64,000 nt of DNA from CAYZZU01 sp964483105 (GTDB lineage: Bacteria > CG2-30-53-67), in contig CAYZZU010000011.1 in NCBI GenBank assembly GCA_964483105.1, forward strand, positions 13,151-77,150, written 5' to 3'. The position numbers and the translations under genes are program-made. Under the pieces are notes generated by a model that was not told the DNA's origin, searched no databases, and saw only the letters and a program-made list of their open reading frames with translations. Positions 35,488-43,317 of the stretch are shown here, piece after piece; position 1 is the stretch's first letter, and every line of letters begins with the position of its first letter.

Positions 35488-36617
35488 ATCATACCCCAGT
35501 CGGACAACTTGTAAACAACCAGAAGAATACCGGATGCTACCGCCACCGCCAGGTAAATCGGAACGGCGATCTTCAACTCCTTCTCCACACCGGATCTCCC
35601 TGTGTAAGGCGTCGAGCCGGTGAACTGCAGGGCCAGGTAGGAACTGAGCGCGGGAAAGAAAACCAACGCAAACGCCGCCAGCCACGGGCTCCTCCCCGCT
35701 ACGGACCGGAGCAGGGGCAGGCAGGCAAGGATCGACAGAAATCCCGCGATCCACCCCTTTACGGCGAAGGAGCGGAAGGGAATGAGCGGGAGGAAAACCG
35801 GCGTCAAAAACGTCCCCGCGATCCCCGCGATCAACCCGAGCAGAAGAAACGGCTCGCCCCCCGACCATGCGTTCCGGAACAGGACCCCGGACGGCGAGAG
35901 ACCGAAAACGACCAGAACGGCGAGGACGTAGACATGGGCCTTTTTCAGGACGGGATTGATCTCCATCGGCGTCAGGACCAGCCGGTCCAGGAAACCGAAA
36001 CGGACCCTGCGCATCTCCGGCACGGCTCGGTAACCGGCCCGGATGTAAGCGGGAATATCCCCCGCCCGGACCGGACCGTAAAAGACGCGGAAACCGGTCT
36101 CCTCTTTCACCAGATGGGCGTGTATACCCGGAGCTCCTAACTGGGGAAGAATCAGCCTCCTATGGCTGACAACTTCCTCCAGCCGCTCCCTTTGCACCCG
36201 GTGGATCAACTCGCCCGTTCCGAACGTCCCCTTCCCGGCCGCACACCACACGTTGATTCCCCGTGTATCCAGCACCAGGATCCAGGCATCCATCCCTTTC
36301 AAGGAACGTCGGAGAACATCAAAACTCAGTTTGTAGTTGGCGCTGACCAGGACATCCGATTCCGGGCCCGGTTCACCGACCGCGTAGAGCCCCGGATCGA
36401 CCCGGTACTGCATCCGGAACGCGCTGATCCGTGACCGGACCGCGCCCCAATAATCGGCCTTGCGCCAGTCGCAGGAAACGCGAAACGCCTCACCCGCCGG
36501 GGTGCTCACCCATCCGATCACCCATTCCGGGAGATCTTTCTTATCCGGTTCATCGCAGCCAATCAACAATTGCGGTTTCGTTCCACCGCAGCACAACTTG
36601 CCCATTTCCGCATTCAT
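35484..36617 (-). CDS. hgcA: Mercury methylation corrinoid protein HgcA
   Basis: 377 residues. N-terminal cytoplasmic corrinoid-binding domain (about 1-215) with the diagnostic cap-helix motif NVWCAAGKGTFGT, whose Cys125 is the expected lower axial ligand of cobalt; LVSANYKLSFDVLRRSL and LPQLGAPGIHAH fit the same family. C-terminal membrane domain with about five TM segments (230-375) and the conserved loop FTGSTPYTGRSGVEKE. HgcA transfers a methyl carbanion-like group to Hg(II), making methylmercury. ATG 36617 overlaps the stop of the upstream gene; a longer frame to 36689 would overlap that gene by 75 bases. The motif, TM domain and adjacent hgcB together make the call secure. Confidence 0.96.
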   Translation of the reverse strand: MNAEMGKLCCGGTKPQLLIGCDEPDKKDLPEWVIGWVSTPAGEAFRVSCDWRKADYWGAVRSRISAFRMQYRVDPGLYAVGEPGPESDVLVSANYKLSFDVLRRSLKGMDAWILVLDTRGINVWCAAGKGTFGTGELIHRVQRERLEEVVSHRRLILPQLGAPGIHAHLVKEETGFRVFYGPVRAGDIPAYIRAGYRAVPEMRRVRFGFLDRLVLTPMEINPVLKKAHVYVLAVLVVFGLSPSGVLFRNAWSGGEPFLLLGLIAGIAGTFLTPVFLPLIPFRSFAVKGWIAGFLSILACLPLLRSVAGRSPWLAAFALVFFPALSSYLALQFTGSTPYTGRSGVEKELKIAVPIYLAVAVASGILLVVYKLSDWGMI

Positions 36618-37615
36618 TTCTGAATCACCGGTTTTCTCAGCAGGATCTTCACATAGTTTCCCCGTTCGTACGCCGATGGGTCGGGACACCTGAGGAGGCT
36701 CATGGATCCCCGCATCTGCTCCAGAGACTCATATTCATGCAGTTCCATCCATCGCTCCGTTTCTTCCCGAACCCGACGCAGATATCCCGGACCGTGCTTC
36801 AAGAGAGCGGAGACCATCAGGATTCCATGGGCACCCACCATGATCGCCTTGATGGCGTCTTTTGCGGTATGCACGCCGCCGGTGACAGCGAGGGAGATCC
36901 GGACACGTCCCGAAAGAATTGCCAGCCAACGAAGTCTCAGAAGAAGCTCGGACGAGTCTGAAAGGGTGAGCGTGGGCACGGTCTCCAGGTTCTCCACATC
37001 GATATCCGGCTGGTAAAAACGGTTGAAGAGCACGACACCGTTCACTCCGGCCCCCTCCAGTCTCCGGACAAAATCCGGCAGCGAAGAAAAGAAAGGGGAG
37101 AGCTTCACCGCCACGGGAATCGAAAGCGCCCCCCGAACCTCCCGGACCACCTGGAGATAACGCTCTTCAATCTCTGCACCCTTCACGTCCGGATCTGCCG
37201 GAACGGAGTAAAGATTCAATTCCAGGGCATCCGCCCCGGCCTTTTCGATCTCCCGGGCGTATTCCAGCCATCCGCCCCGGGTCACTCCATTGAACGACCC
37301 GATCACCGGAACTCCGGCCGTCGCGCGAATCCTCGCCAGTTGTTTCAGGTACCCGTCCGGGTCAAAACCATACTCTTCCCTCCTGGGGAAATAGGTGAGC
37401 GCCTCGGCAAAGGATTCCTCTACGGCCCGGACCTCCCTTTCATCCCTCGCTTCTTCATCCAGAATCTGCTCCTCAAAGAGAGAATGCATCACCACTGCGG
37501 AGGCACCCGCGTCGACCAGACGTTTCACCCGATCAAGATCGCCCGTCAGAGGAGAGGCCCCCACGATAAAGGGATGGGGCAGCGTCATGCCCAGATAGGT
37601 CGTTGTGAGATCCAT
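36614..37615 (-). CDS. Dihydroorotate dehydrogenase-like flavoprotein
   Basis: 333 residues, TIM-barrel FMN protein: LGMTLPHPFIVGASPLTGDL at the start, ELNLYS (substrate loop region), VAVKLSPFFSS, and the phosphate-binding LAVTGGVHTAKDAIKAIMVG. It resembles PyrD, but proteins of this type are regularly found beside pyruvate:ferredoxin oxidoreductase and their true substrate is unsettled. It lies 20 bases after nifJ and overlaps hgcA by 4 bases, placing it in the middle of the PFOR-HgcAB operon. Confidence 0.88.
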   Translation of the reverse strand: MDLTTTYLGMTLPHPFIVGASPLTGDLDRVKRLVDAGASAVVMHSLFEEQILDEEARDEREVRAVEESFAEALTYFPRREEYGFDPDGYLKQLARIRATAGVPVIGSFNGVTRGGWLEYAREIEKAGADALELNLYSVPADPDVKGAEIEERYLQVVREVRGALSIPVAVKLSPFFSSLPDFVRRLEGAGVNGVVLFNRFYQPDIDVENLETVPTLTLSDSSELLLRLRWLAILSGRVRISLAVTGGVHTAKDAIKAIMVGAHGILMVSALLKHGPGYLRRVREETERWMELHEYESLEQMRGSMSLLRCPDPSAYERGNYVKILLRKPVIQK

Positions 37616-37635
37616 GGGAACCTCCTCTCCGTTTT

Positions 37636-40600
37636 CTACCTTTTTTCACCCTCTTCAGGGGAATGGAGCCTGGCAAGTTGTTCATACAGATTGTATCTCT
37701 TCCGGGTAGCCTCTTCCGCAGATTCCAGAAGGACCTTCGCCCGGTCGGGATCCAGCTTCTGGAGCATCCGGAAACGTGTTTCATTATAAATATAATCCGA
37801 CAGGGGAATCTTGGGTTCGCCGGAATCCAACTGCAGGGGGTTCAACCCCTCGACCGACCGTCTCGGATCAAAACGGTAGAGGGGCCACGCCCCGGAGTCC
37901 ACGGCCAGTTTCTGCTGTTTCACCCCATTGGAAAGATTGTACCCGTGCGCGATACAGTGGGAGTAGGCGATGATGATCGAGGCACCCGGATAGGACTCCG
38001 CCTCGGCAAAAGCCTTGACCACCTGGGCATCCCGGGCGCCGAAGGCCACACGGGCCACGTAGACATTCCCGTAGGTCATGGCGATCATTCCGAGATCCTT
38101 TTTGGGCGCCGCCTTTCCTGCCGATGCAAACTTGGCAATCGCTCCCATCGGGGTGGCCTTGGACTGCTGCCCACCGGTATTGGAATAGACCTCCGTGTCC
38201 AATACCAGGATATTAACATCCCGTCCCATGGCCAGGACATGATCCAGACCTCCGTAGCCGATGTCATAGGCCCAGCCATCTCCTCCGATGATCCAGACAC
38301 TTTTCCGCACCAGATAGTCCGCCAGCCGCTCAAGACGCCTCGCCTCCGGCCGGCTGATCTTTACCAGTTTCCCACGCAAGGTCTCAACCCGCTCCCGTTG
38401 ATTCGTGATCCCTTCCTCTCCGGATTGATCGGCGTTCAGAATGGCCGTAACGAGTTCTTCTCCGAGCTCCCCCCGCAGCGAGCGAAGAAGCTCACGCGCC
38501 TGCTCACTGTGTTTGTCCAGGGCCAGACGATACCCTAAACCAAACTCGGCGTTGTCTTCAAACAGGGAATTGGCCCAGGCCGGGCCGCGGCCGTTCGAAT
38601 CCACGGCATAGGGAGTTGTGGGAAGATTTGCACCGTAGATCGAGGAACAACCGGTGGCATTGGCGATCATCGTCCGGTCCCCGAAGAGCTGGGTCAGCAG
38701 TTTGACGTACGGGGTCTCCCCGCAGCCGGCACAGCATCCGGAATACTCAAAGAGAGGAGTCCGCAACTGGGAGCCCTTCACATCCATCCGGAGTTCTTTC
38801 CGGTCCGGCTCAGGCAGATTCAGAAAGAAGCTGTAGTTTTCCCGCTCCGCATCCCGTAGAGGACGTTGAGATTCCATGCGAATCGCCTTGCGCGAAGGGT
38901 CGGACTTATCCTTCGCGGGACAGGTATTAACACAAAGACCGCACCCCGTGCAATCCTCGGGAGCAACCTGGACCGTGAACTTCATCCCCTTGAAGGCCGG
39001 TCCCTTGGCGTCCGCCGATTTAAAAGTGGAAGGGGCACCCTCCAGAAGGGCCGGATCATAGACCCGGGTCCGAATCGTCGCGTGAGGACAGACAAAGGAA
39101 CACTTGGTGCACTGGATGCAGACAGCGGGGTCCCAGACCGGAATTTCAAGTGCCACGTTTCGCTTCTCCCACCGGGTAGTGGCAAGTGGCCATGTTCCAT
39201 CCACCGGCATGGCGCTTACCGGAAGTTGATCCCCTCTACCGGATATCATCATGGCCGTCACGTTCCGCACCTGTGCCGGCGCCTCATCGGGAACCACCGG
39301 AGGCCGGACGCGGACAGCGGTCACCGTGTCCCTGACCTTTACCTCGTGGAGGTTGGCCAGGGTCTCATCCACGGCCTGGAAATTCTTCCGGACCACCTCC
39401 TCCCCCTTCTTCCCGTAGGTTTTCCGGATCGCATCCTTGATTTTGGCAATCGCCTCCTCCCTCGGAAGGACGCCGGAGATGGCGAAGAAGCAGGTCTGCA
39501 TGATCGTGTTGATCCGAACCCCCATCCCGGTCTCCTTCGCCACCCGGTAGGCATCGATCACATAGAACCGGAGATGTTTCGCGACGATCTGTTCCTGCAC
39601 CTCCCTGGGAAGCTGCTCCCAGACGCCGTCCGGACCGTAGGGGGTATTCAGGAGAAATACGCCCCCCTCGCGTGCGTACTCCAGGACATCGTACTTATCC
39701 AGGAACACATACTGATGGCAGGCCACGAAACCGGCCTTCCGGATGAGATAGATCGACTGAATCGGCTCAGGGCCGAAACGCAGATGGGAAATCGTCACAC
39801 CGCCCGATTTTTTCGAATCGTACACAAAATAACCCTGCGCATAGTTCGGAGTCTCCTCACCGATGATCTTAATCGAATTTTTGTTGGCGCCTACGGTCCC
39901 GTCCGAACCCAGCCCGAAAAAGATCGCTTCCACCCTGCCTTCATGATCGATGTGGAAATCGGGGTCGTAATCAATCGAGGTATGCGTCACATCATCGACG
40001 ATTCCGACAGTAAAGTGATTGCGTGGAGATTTCCTGAGCATCTCGTCAAACACCCCCCGGGTCATGGCCGGGTCGAACTCCTTGGAGGAGAGGCCGTACC
40101 GGCCGCCGATCACCACCGGCATGCTCTCAAAGGGAGAGCTCCCCTCCTGCGCCGATTCCTGCAGCGCCGTGACCACATCCTGGTACAGCGGCTCCCCGAC
40201 GGCACCCGGCTCCTTGGTCCGATCCAGAACCGCAATCCCCCTGACCGTGGCCGGCAGGGCCTGGACAAAATGCCGGACCGAGAAGGGACGGAAGAGACGG
40301 ACCTTCAGGACCCCCACGCGCTCATCGTGGCTGACCATCCACTTCACGGTTTCATGCACGGTCTCCGCGGCGGATCCCATGACCACAATCACCCTTTCCG
40401 CGTTGGGATGCCCGAAATAATCAAACAGACGGTACGGTCTTCCCGTCCGCTTCGCAAAACGGTTCATGGCGTCCTGAACCACCGCAGGACAGTCGCGGTA
40501 AAAGGCGTTGCAGGCCTCCCGTGCCTGGAAAAAGGTATCCGGGTTCTGAGCGGTGCCGCGGACCACCGGACGATCGGGATTGAGCGCCCGCTCCCGAACC

Positions 40601-41208
40601 TCCCGGATCCTCTCTTCATCCATCATGGCGCGAAGATCGTCATCGGTCAACTCTTCAATCTTGGACACTTCATGGGAAGTCCGGAACCCGTCAAAAAAAT
40701 GCAGAAACGGAACCCGCGAGTTCAATGTGGCCGAATGGGCCACCAGGGCAAGATCGTGAACCTCCTGAACCGAGCCGGAGGCCAGCATGGCGAAACCGGT
40801 CTGGCGGCAGGCCATGACATCCGAGTGATCACCGAAGATCGAAAGGGCCTGGGCGGCGATGGTGCGGGCCGTCACGTGCATGGTAAAGGGAAGCAATTCC
40901 CCGGCAATCTTGTACATGTTCGGGATCATCAGGAGCAACCCCTGGGAAGCCGTAAAAGTCGTGGTCAGGGCACCGGCCTGAAGCGATCCGTGCACCGCGC
41001 CCGCGGCCCCCCCCTCGGACTGCATCTCTGCGACATGCGGAATCGTCCCCCAGATATTTCTCTTCCCCTTTGCAGACCACTCATCAGAAAACTCCCCCAT
41101 CGGTGAAGAGGGTGTAATCGGATAGATCGCGATCACCTCGCTCAGACGGTGGGCGACCGACGCAGCCGCCTCATTCCCGTCCACGGTTATCAACCTGCGC
41201 TCAGACAT
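37636..41208 (-). CDS. nifJ: Pyruvate:ferredoxin (flavodoxin) oxidoreductase, single chain
   Basis: Converts pyruvate + CoA to acetyl-CoA + CO2 + reduced ferredoxin. 1190 residues, the typical fused homodimeric form. Order: domain I with IAIYPITPSSPMGE; gamma and domain II region with GLSSKEFDPAM; two 4Fe-4S motifs, CIQCTKCSFVCPHATI and CTGCGLCVNTCPAKD, at about residues 690-760; TPP domain with the third cluster CCAGCGETPYVKLL, ATGCSSIYGANLPTTPYA, GDGWAYDIGYGGLDHVLA and VYSNTGGQQSKATPMGA. RBS GGAGGAAGAG before ATG. First gene of the operon that contains hgcAB, so its reduced ferredoxin could serve HgcB. Confidence 0.97.
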   Translation of the reverse strand: MSERRLITVDGNEAAASVAHRLSEVIAIYPITPSSPMGEFSDEWSAKGKRNIWGTIPHVAEMQSEGGAAGAVHGSLQAGALTTTFTASQGLLLMIPNMYKIAGELLPFTMHVTARTIAAQALSIFGDHSDVMACRQTGFAMLASGSVQEVHDLALVAHSATLNSRVPFLHFFDGFRTSHEVSKIEELTDDDLRAMMDEERIREVRERALNPDRPVVRGTAQNPDTFFQAREACNAFYRDCPAVVQDAMNRFAKRTGRPYRLFDYFGHPNAERVIVVMGSAAETVHETVKWMVSHDERVGVLKVRLFRPFSVRHFVQALPATVRGIAVLDRTKEPGAVGEPLYQDVVTALQESAQEGSSPFESMPVVIGGRYGLSSKEFDPAMTRGVFDEMLRKSPRNHFTVGIVDDVTHTSIDYDPDFHIDHEGRVEAIFFGLGSDGTVGANKNSIKIIGEETPNYAQGYFVYDSKKSGGVTISHLRFGPEPIQSIYLIRKAGFVACHQYVFLDKYDVLEYAREGGVFLLNTPYGPDGVWEQLPREVQEQIVAKHLRFYVIDAYRVAKETGMGVRINTIMQTCFFAISGVLPREEAIAKIKDAIRKTYGKKGEEVVRKNFQAVDETLANLHEVKVRDTVTAVRVRPPVVPDEAPAQVRNVTAMMISGRGDQLPVSAMPVDGTWPLATTRWEKRNVALEIPVWDPAVCIQCTKCSFVCPHATIRTRVYDPALLEGAPSTFKSADAKGPAFKGMKFTVQVAPEDCTGCGLCVNTCPAKDKSDPSRKAIRMESQRPLRDAERENYSFFLNLPEPDRKELRMDVKGSQLRTPLFEYSGCCAGCGETPYVKLLTQLFGDRTMIANATGCSSIYGANLPTTPYAVDSNGRGPAWANSLFEDNAEFGLGYRLALDKHSEQARELLRSLRGELGEELVTAILNADQSGEEGITNQRERVETLRGKLVKISRPEARRLERLADYLVRKSVWIIGGDGWAYDIGYGGLDHVLAMGRDVNILVLDTEVYSNTGGQQSKATPMGAIAKFASAGKAAPKKDLGMIAMTYGNVYVARVAFGARDAQVVKAFAEAESYPGASIIIAYSHCIAHGYNLSNGVKQQKLAVDSGAWPLYRFDPRRSVEGLNPLQLDSGEPKIPLSDYIYNETRFRMLQKLDPDRAKVLLESAEEATRKRYNLYEQLARLHSPEEGEKR

Positions 41209-41304
41209 CTCTTCCTCCTAACCCTTTGTATTGTAGCAGAAAATTTCACATGCCCCAGTAAACTGAGAACCATTTTTATCGCAGGATACGGCAAAGCGGT
41301 TGAT

Positions 41305-41333
41305 AGTATATAGTTTTCAGCCGGTTTTGTCAT
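41305..41333 (-). promoter_or_regulatory. Sigma70 promoter of the nifJ-hgcAB operon
   Basis: Minus strand ATGACA, 17-base spacer, TATACT; transcription would start about 90 bases before the nifJ ATG. A second extended -10-like TGCTACAAT lies closer to nifJ (near 41232). Confidence 0.55.
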
Positions 41334-41404
41334 GCAAAAATTAATCAGGATCGATCAAACTTTGTTCTTTTGACATTTTCCGGCCAACGGTCCGGTTTGA
41401 TCCT

Positions 41405-42199
41405 CTAAACGAACTGCCGGATCGCGATACGAACAGCAATCAACCAGACCACCAAGCCGAAAATCTGTTTCAAGCGGACCTTATTCATCGAGAGAGAGAT
41501 CCTGCTCCCCAGGAGCCCTCCCGAGACCGCCGCAATCGCCAGGACAAGACCGGTGGACCACGCCACCCGGCCGCTCACCGCATGCCCGGCAAGACCCGAC
41601 AGGGCGGTGACGGCCACCATCACCGTGGATGTTGCGACGGCGATATCCATCGGCACGCCGCACAGGAGCACCATGATCGGCAGCTTGATGATTCCCCCGG
41701 CGATCCCCAACATCCCCGAGAGGATACCGATGAGCGCCGTGGCGGTCAGCACCAGCGGCAGGTTGACGGTATAAGTAACGCCGTTGAAGCTCCGATGCCA
41801 GAGCCACCAACCCTCTTCGGGAATCACCCCTTCCGGCCTGCGGGAGCGATTCCTGAACATCAGTGTTCCGGCAATCATGAGGACCACCGCGAGGCAGATC
41901 CGCAATGCAGACTCCGGCATCCAGGCGCTGAAGTACCCCCCGACGAAAGCCATCACATCCGTAGGGGGGTCAATGACCATGGCCAGCTTCCAGTCGACCT
42001 TGCGGTTGCGCTGGAAGGTGAACAGCGCAGACACGGACGTCGCCATGATGAATATGAGGCTGATGGCCGGCGCCTGTTTGAAGGAAAACCCGGCGAAGAG
42101 GAGGATCGGAACATAGAGAATCCCCCCGCCCATCCCGATCATCGAGAAAACGGTGGATATTACGAAAAAAACCAGAGAAAGGAGGAAGATCCGTTCCAT
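41405..42199 (-). CDS. TauE/SafE-family sulfite/anion exporter
   Basis: 264 residues, about eight TM segments. Both family repeats are visible: MIGMGGGILYVPILLFAGFSFKQA (N-half, residues 16-40) and GMLGIAGGIIKLPIMVLLCGVPMDIAVATS (C-half). Substrates in the family are sulfite, sulfoacetate or other organosulfur anions; unknown here. ATG 42199 begins immediately before TM1; the frame is open 19 residues upstream without hydrophobic character. It ends the DUF134/NifX-like operon. Confidence 0.87.
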   Translation of the reverse strand: MERIFLLSLVFFVISTVFSMIGMGGGILYVPILLFAGFSFKQAPAISLIFIMATSVSALFTFQRNRKVDWKLAMVIDPPTDVMAFVGGYFSAWMPESALRICLAVVLMIAGTLMFRNRSRRPEGVIPEEGWWLWHRSFNGVTYTVNLPLVLTATALIGILSGMLGIAGGIIKLPIMVLLCGVPMDIAVATSTVMVAVTALSGLAGHAVSGRVAWSTGLVLAIAAVSGGLLGSRISLSMNKVRLKQIFGLVVWLIAVRIAIRQFV

Positions 42200-42316
42200 G
42201 AAACATTCTTTGAAGGGAAGAAGGGAACAGTCGGATCTGTCTTCCTCCCGTTGCAAATTCTGTCAACCGGGGAGGCGCATCATCCTACCGGTCTTGGTCA
42301 GTTTCCAGTAAAGGCC

Positions 42317-42442
42317 TCAGCTCTTCTTGAGGAGGTGCCCAATCTTCGGGAGGGGGACCATGAAGGCCCGCTTCGTACTCCGGTGCACGATGGCGACGCC
42401 GTTTCCATAGTCCATGCCACAGAGAATACCGACATGATCCAT
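42317..42442 (-). CDS. 41-residue protein of unknown function
   Basis: Reads MDHVGILCGMDYGNGVAIVH and continues RSTKRAFMVPLPKIGHLLKKS. GGGGAAATTAC gives a good ribosome-binding site before ATG 42442, and the gene sits in the 300-base gap between the NifX-like and TauE genes on the same strand. Sequence has globular character with a basic C-terminus and no TM. I recognise no family. Confidence 0.55.
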   Translation of the reverse strand: MDHVGILCGMDYGNGVAIVHRSTKRAFMVPLPKIGHLLKKS

Positions 42443-42505
42443 GTAATTTCCCCTTGTTTACGCCTCATATTTCCTTTCATTTTCTTCTTTCCCTCTACTA
42501 CGGAT

Positions 42506-42901
42506 TTAATGTGCGCACCCGCCATCGTGATCATGCCCCGTGCAGGCCATCTTCGAATCGAACGGTTGGAGCATATTTTCCCGGAGCAGCTCGAGATTCT
42601 TTGCGACGGTTCCATCCTGTGCCCTGAAAACCTGAATCCCCATAGAAGAGAGGCGACTCAGTGCCCCGTCTCCGATTCCGCCCACCACCACACAGTCGAC
42701 GCTTACCCCTCCGAGGGCGCGGGCCGGAATACATCGGCCATGGACATGACTCATATTTCCGTTCCGCACAACCTCCACCTCCTGCACGGCGCCAACATCC
42801 TCCCCTTCCTGGATCACAACAAACATCGGAGCAGAACCGAAATGTGCGTAGACACGACTTTGCAGCCCCTCATTCTCTTCGACCGGGAAACAAACTCTCA
42901 T
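42506..42901 (-). CDS. NifX/NifB-C-terminal-like (dinitrogenase cofactor-type) protein
   Basis: 131 residues, MTH1175/NifX fold: MRVCFPVEENEGLQSRVYAH (start), FGSAPMFVVIQEGED, and the VDCVVVGGIGDGALSRL Rossmann-like middle. It ends in a metal-rich tail GHDHDGGCAH with His and Cys. Proteins of this family in non-diazotrophs are thought to carry Fe-S or Fe-Mo-type clusters. AGGAGAAAAGG precedes ATG 42901, which overlaps the DUF134 stop by 4 bases. These two families are often neighbours. Confidence 0.87.
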   Translation of the reverse strand: MRVCFPVEENEGLQSRVYAHFGSAPMFVVIQEGEDVGAVQEVEVVRNGNMSHVHGRCIPARALGGVSVDCVVVGGIGDGALSRLSSMGIQVFRAQDGTVAKNLELLRENMLQPFDSKMACTGHDHDGGCAH

Positions 42902-43239
42902 GGCCTTTTCTCCTTTTTCAATGAATGTTGCTCTTTTACTTCTTCTGCCTTCCCGCAAAAGGCATCCTCAAGTAGGATGGCCTTGCAGCCGGAAAGCGCC
43001 TCGGCGGCCTTTCTCCGTGCGGAACTCAATATACGCTGAACGGTCCCCCGTGATACCCCCATGCGCCGCCCCGCCTCCTCCTGGGTGAGGCCGTCGAGAT
43101 CGCAGAGCTTCAACGCTTCAATCTCGTCGCGGTACATCCTGACCCGGTCGAGTTTTCCCATGGGAACACCCGTGGGCCTAAAGGCCCGGCCCTTGAGTCT
43201 GCATCCGCAATGACGTATTTTTTTGGGTCTCGGCGACAT
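42898..43239 (-). CDS. DUF134 family HTH DNA-binding protein
   Basis: 113 residues. N-terminal PRPKKIRHCGCRLKGRAFRP has the Cys pattern and basic run of DUF134, and the sigma70 region 4-like helix-turn-helix is ALKLCDLDGLTQEEAGRRMG VSRGTVQRILSSARRK with a gap-free turn. Likely a regulator of its own operon (NifX-like, 41-residue protein, TauE). A near-palindrome overlaps the -10 of the promoter directly upstream, consistent with autoregulation. Confidence 0.88.
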   Translation of the reverse strand: MSPRPKKIRHCGCRLKGRAFRPTGVPMGKLDRVRMYRDEIEALKLCDLDGLTQEEAGRRMGVSRGTVQRILSSARRKAAEALSGCKAILLEDAFCGKAEEVKEQHSLKKEKRP

Positions 43240-43253
43240 CGGAAAACCTCATA

Positions 43254-43269
43254 ATGTGTATATGCACAT
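43254..43269. promoter_or_regulatory. Candidate operator palindrome of the DUF134 operon
   Basis: ATGTGTATATGCACAT: 14 of 16 positions are symmetric. It abuts the -10 element (43269-43274) and lies 15 bases before the DUF134 start, a typical repressor position. Confidence 0.5.
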
Positions 43270-43297
43270 ATATATCCCGGTGGAAACACTTTGTCAA
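43269..43297 (-). promoter_or_regulatory. Sigma70 promoter of the DUF134-NifX-TauE operon
   Basis: Minus strand consensus TTGACA, 17-base spacer, TATATA. The -10 is overlapped by the palindrome at 43254-43269. Confidence 0.75.
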
Positions 43298-43317
43298 GCC
43301 CCATTCCAGGTTTTTTC

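Noticed and set aside
35488..35868. Extension of the hgcB frame upstream
   Set aside because: It lies inside hgcA in another frame; the MRYLSNV start overlaps the hgcA stop and fits HgcB length.
38866..41106. 746-codon open frame on the plus strand
   Set aside because: Antisense to nifJ, His/Arg-rich, no domain and no ribosome-binding site.
41291..41310. GGCAAAGCGG sequence as a possible second c-di-GMP aptamer upstream of nifJ
   Set aside because: The other GEMM-I blocks (GGCAAACC, terminal GGGTTACCG) are absent.
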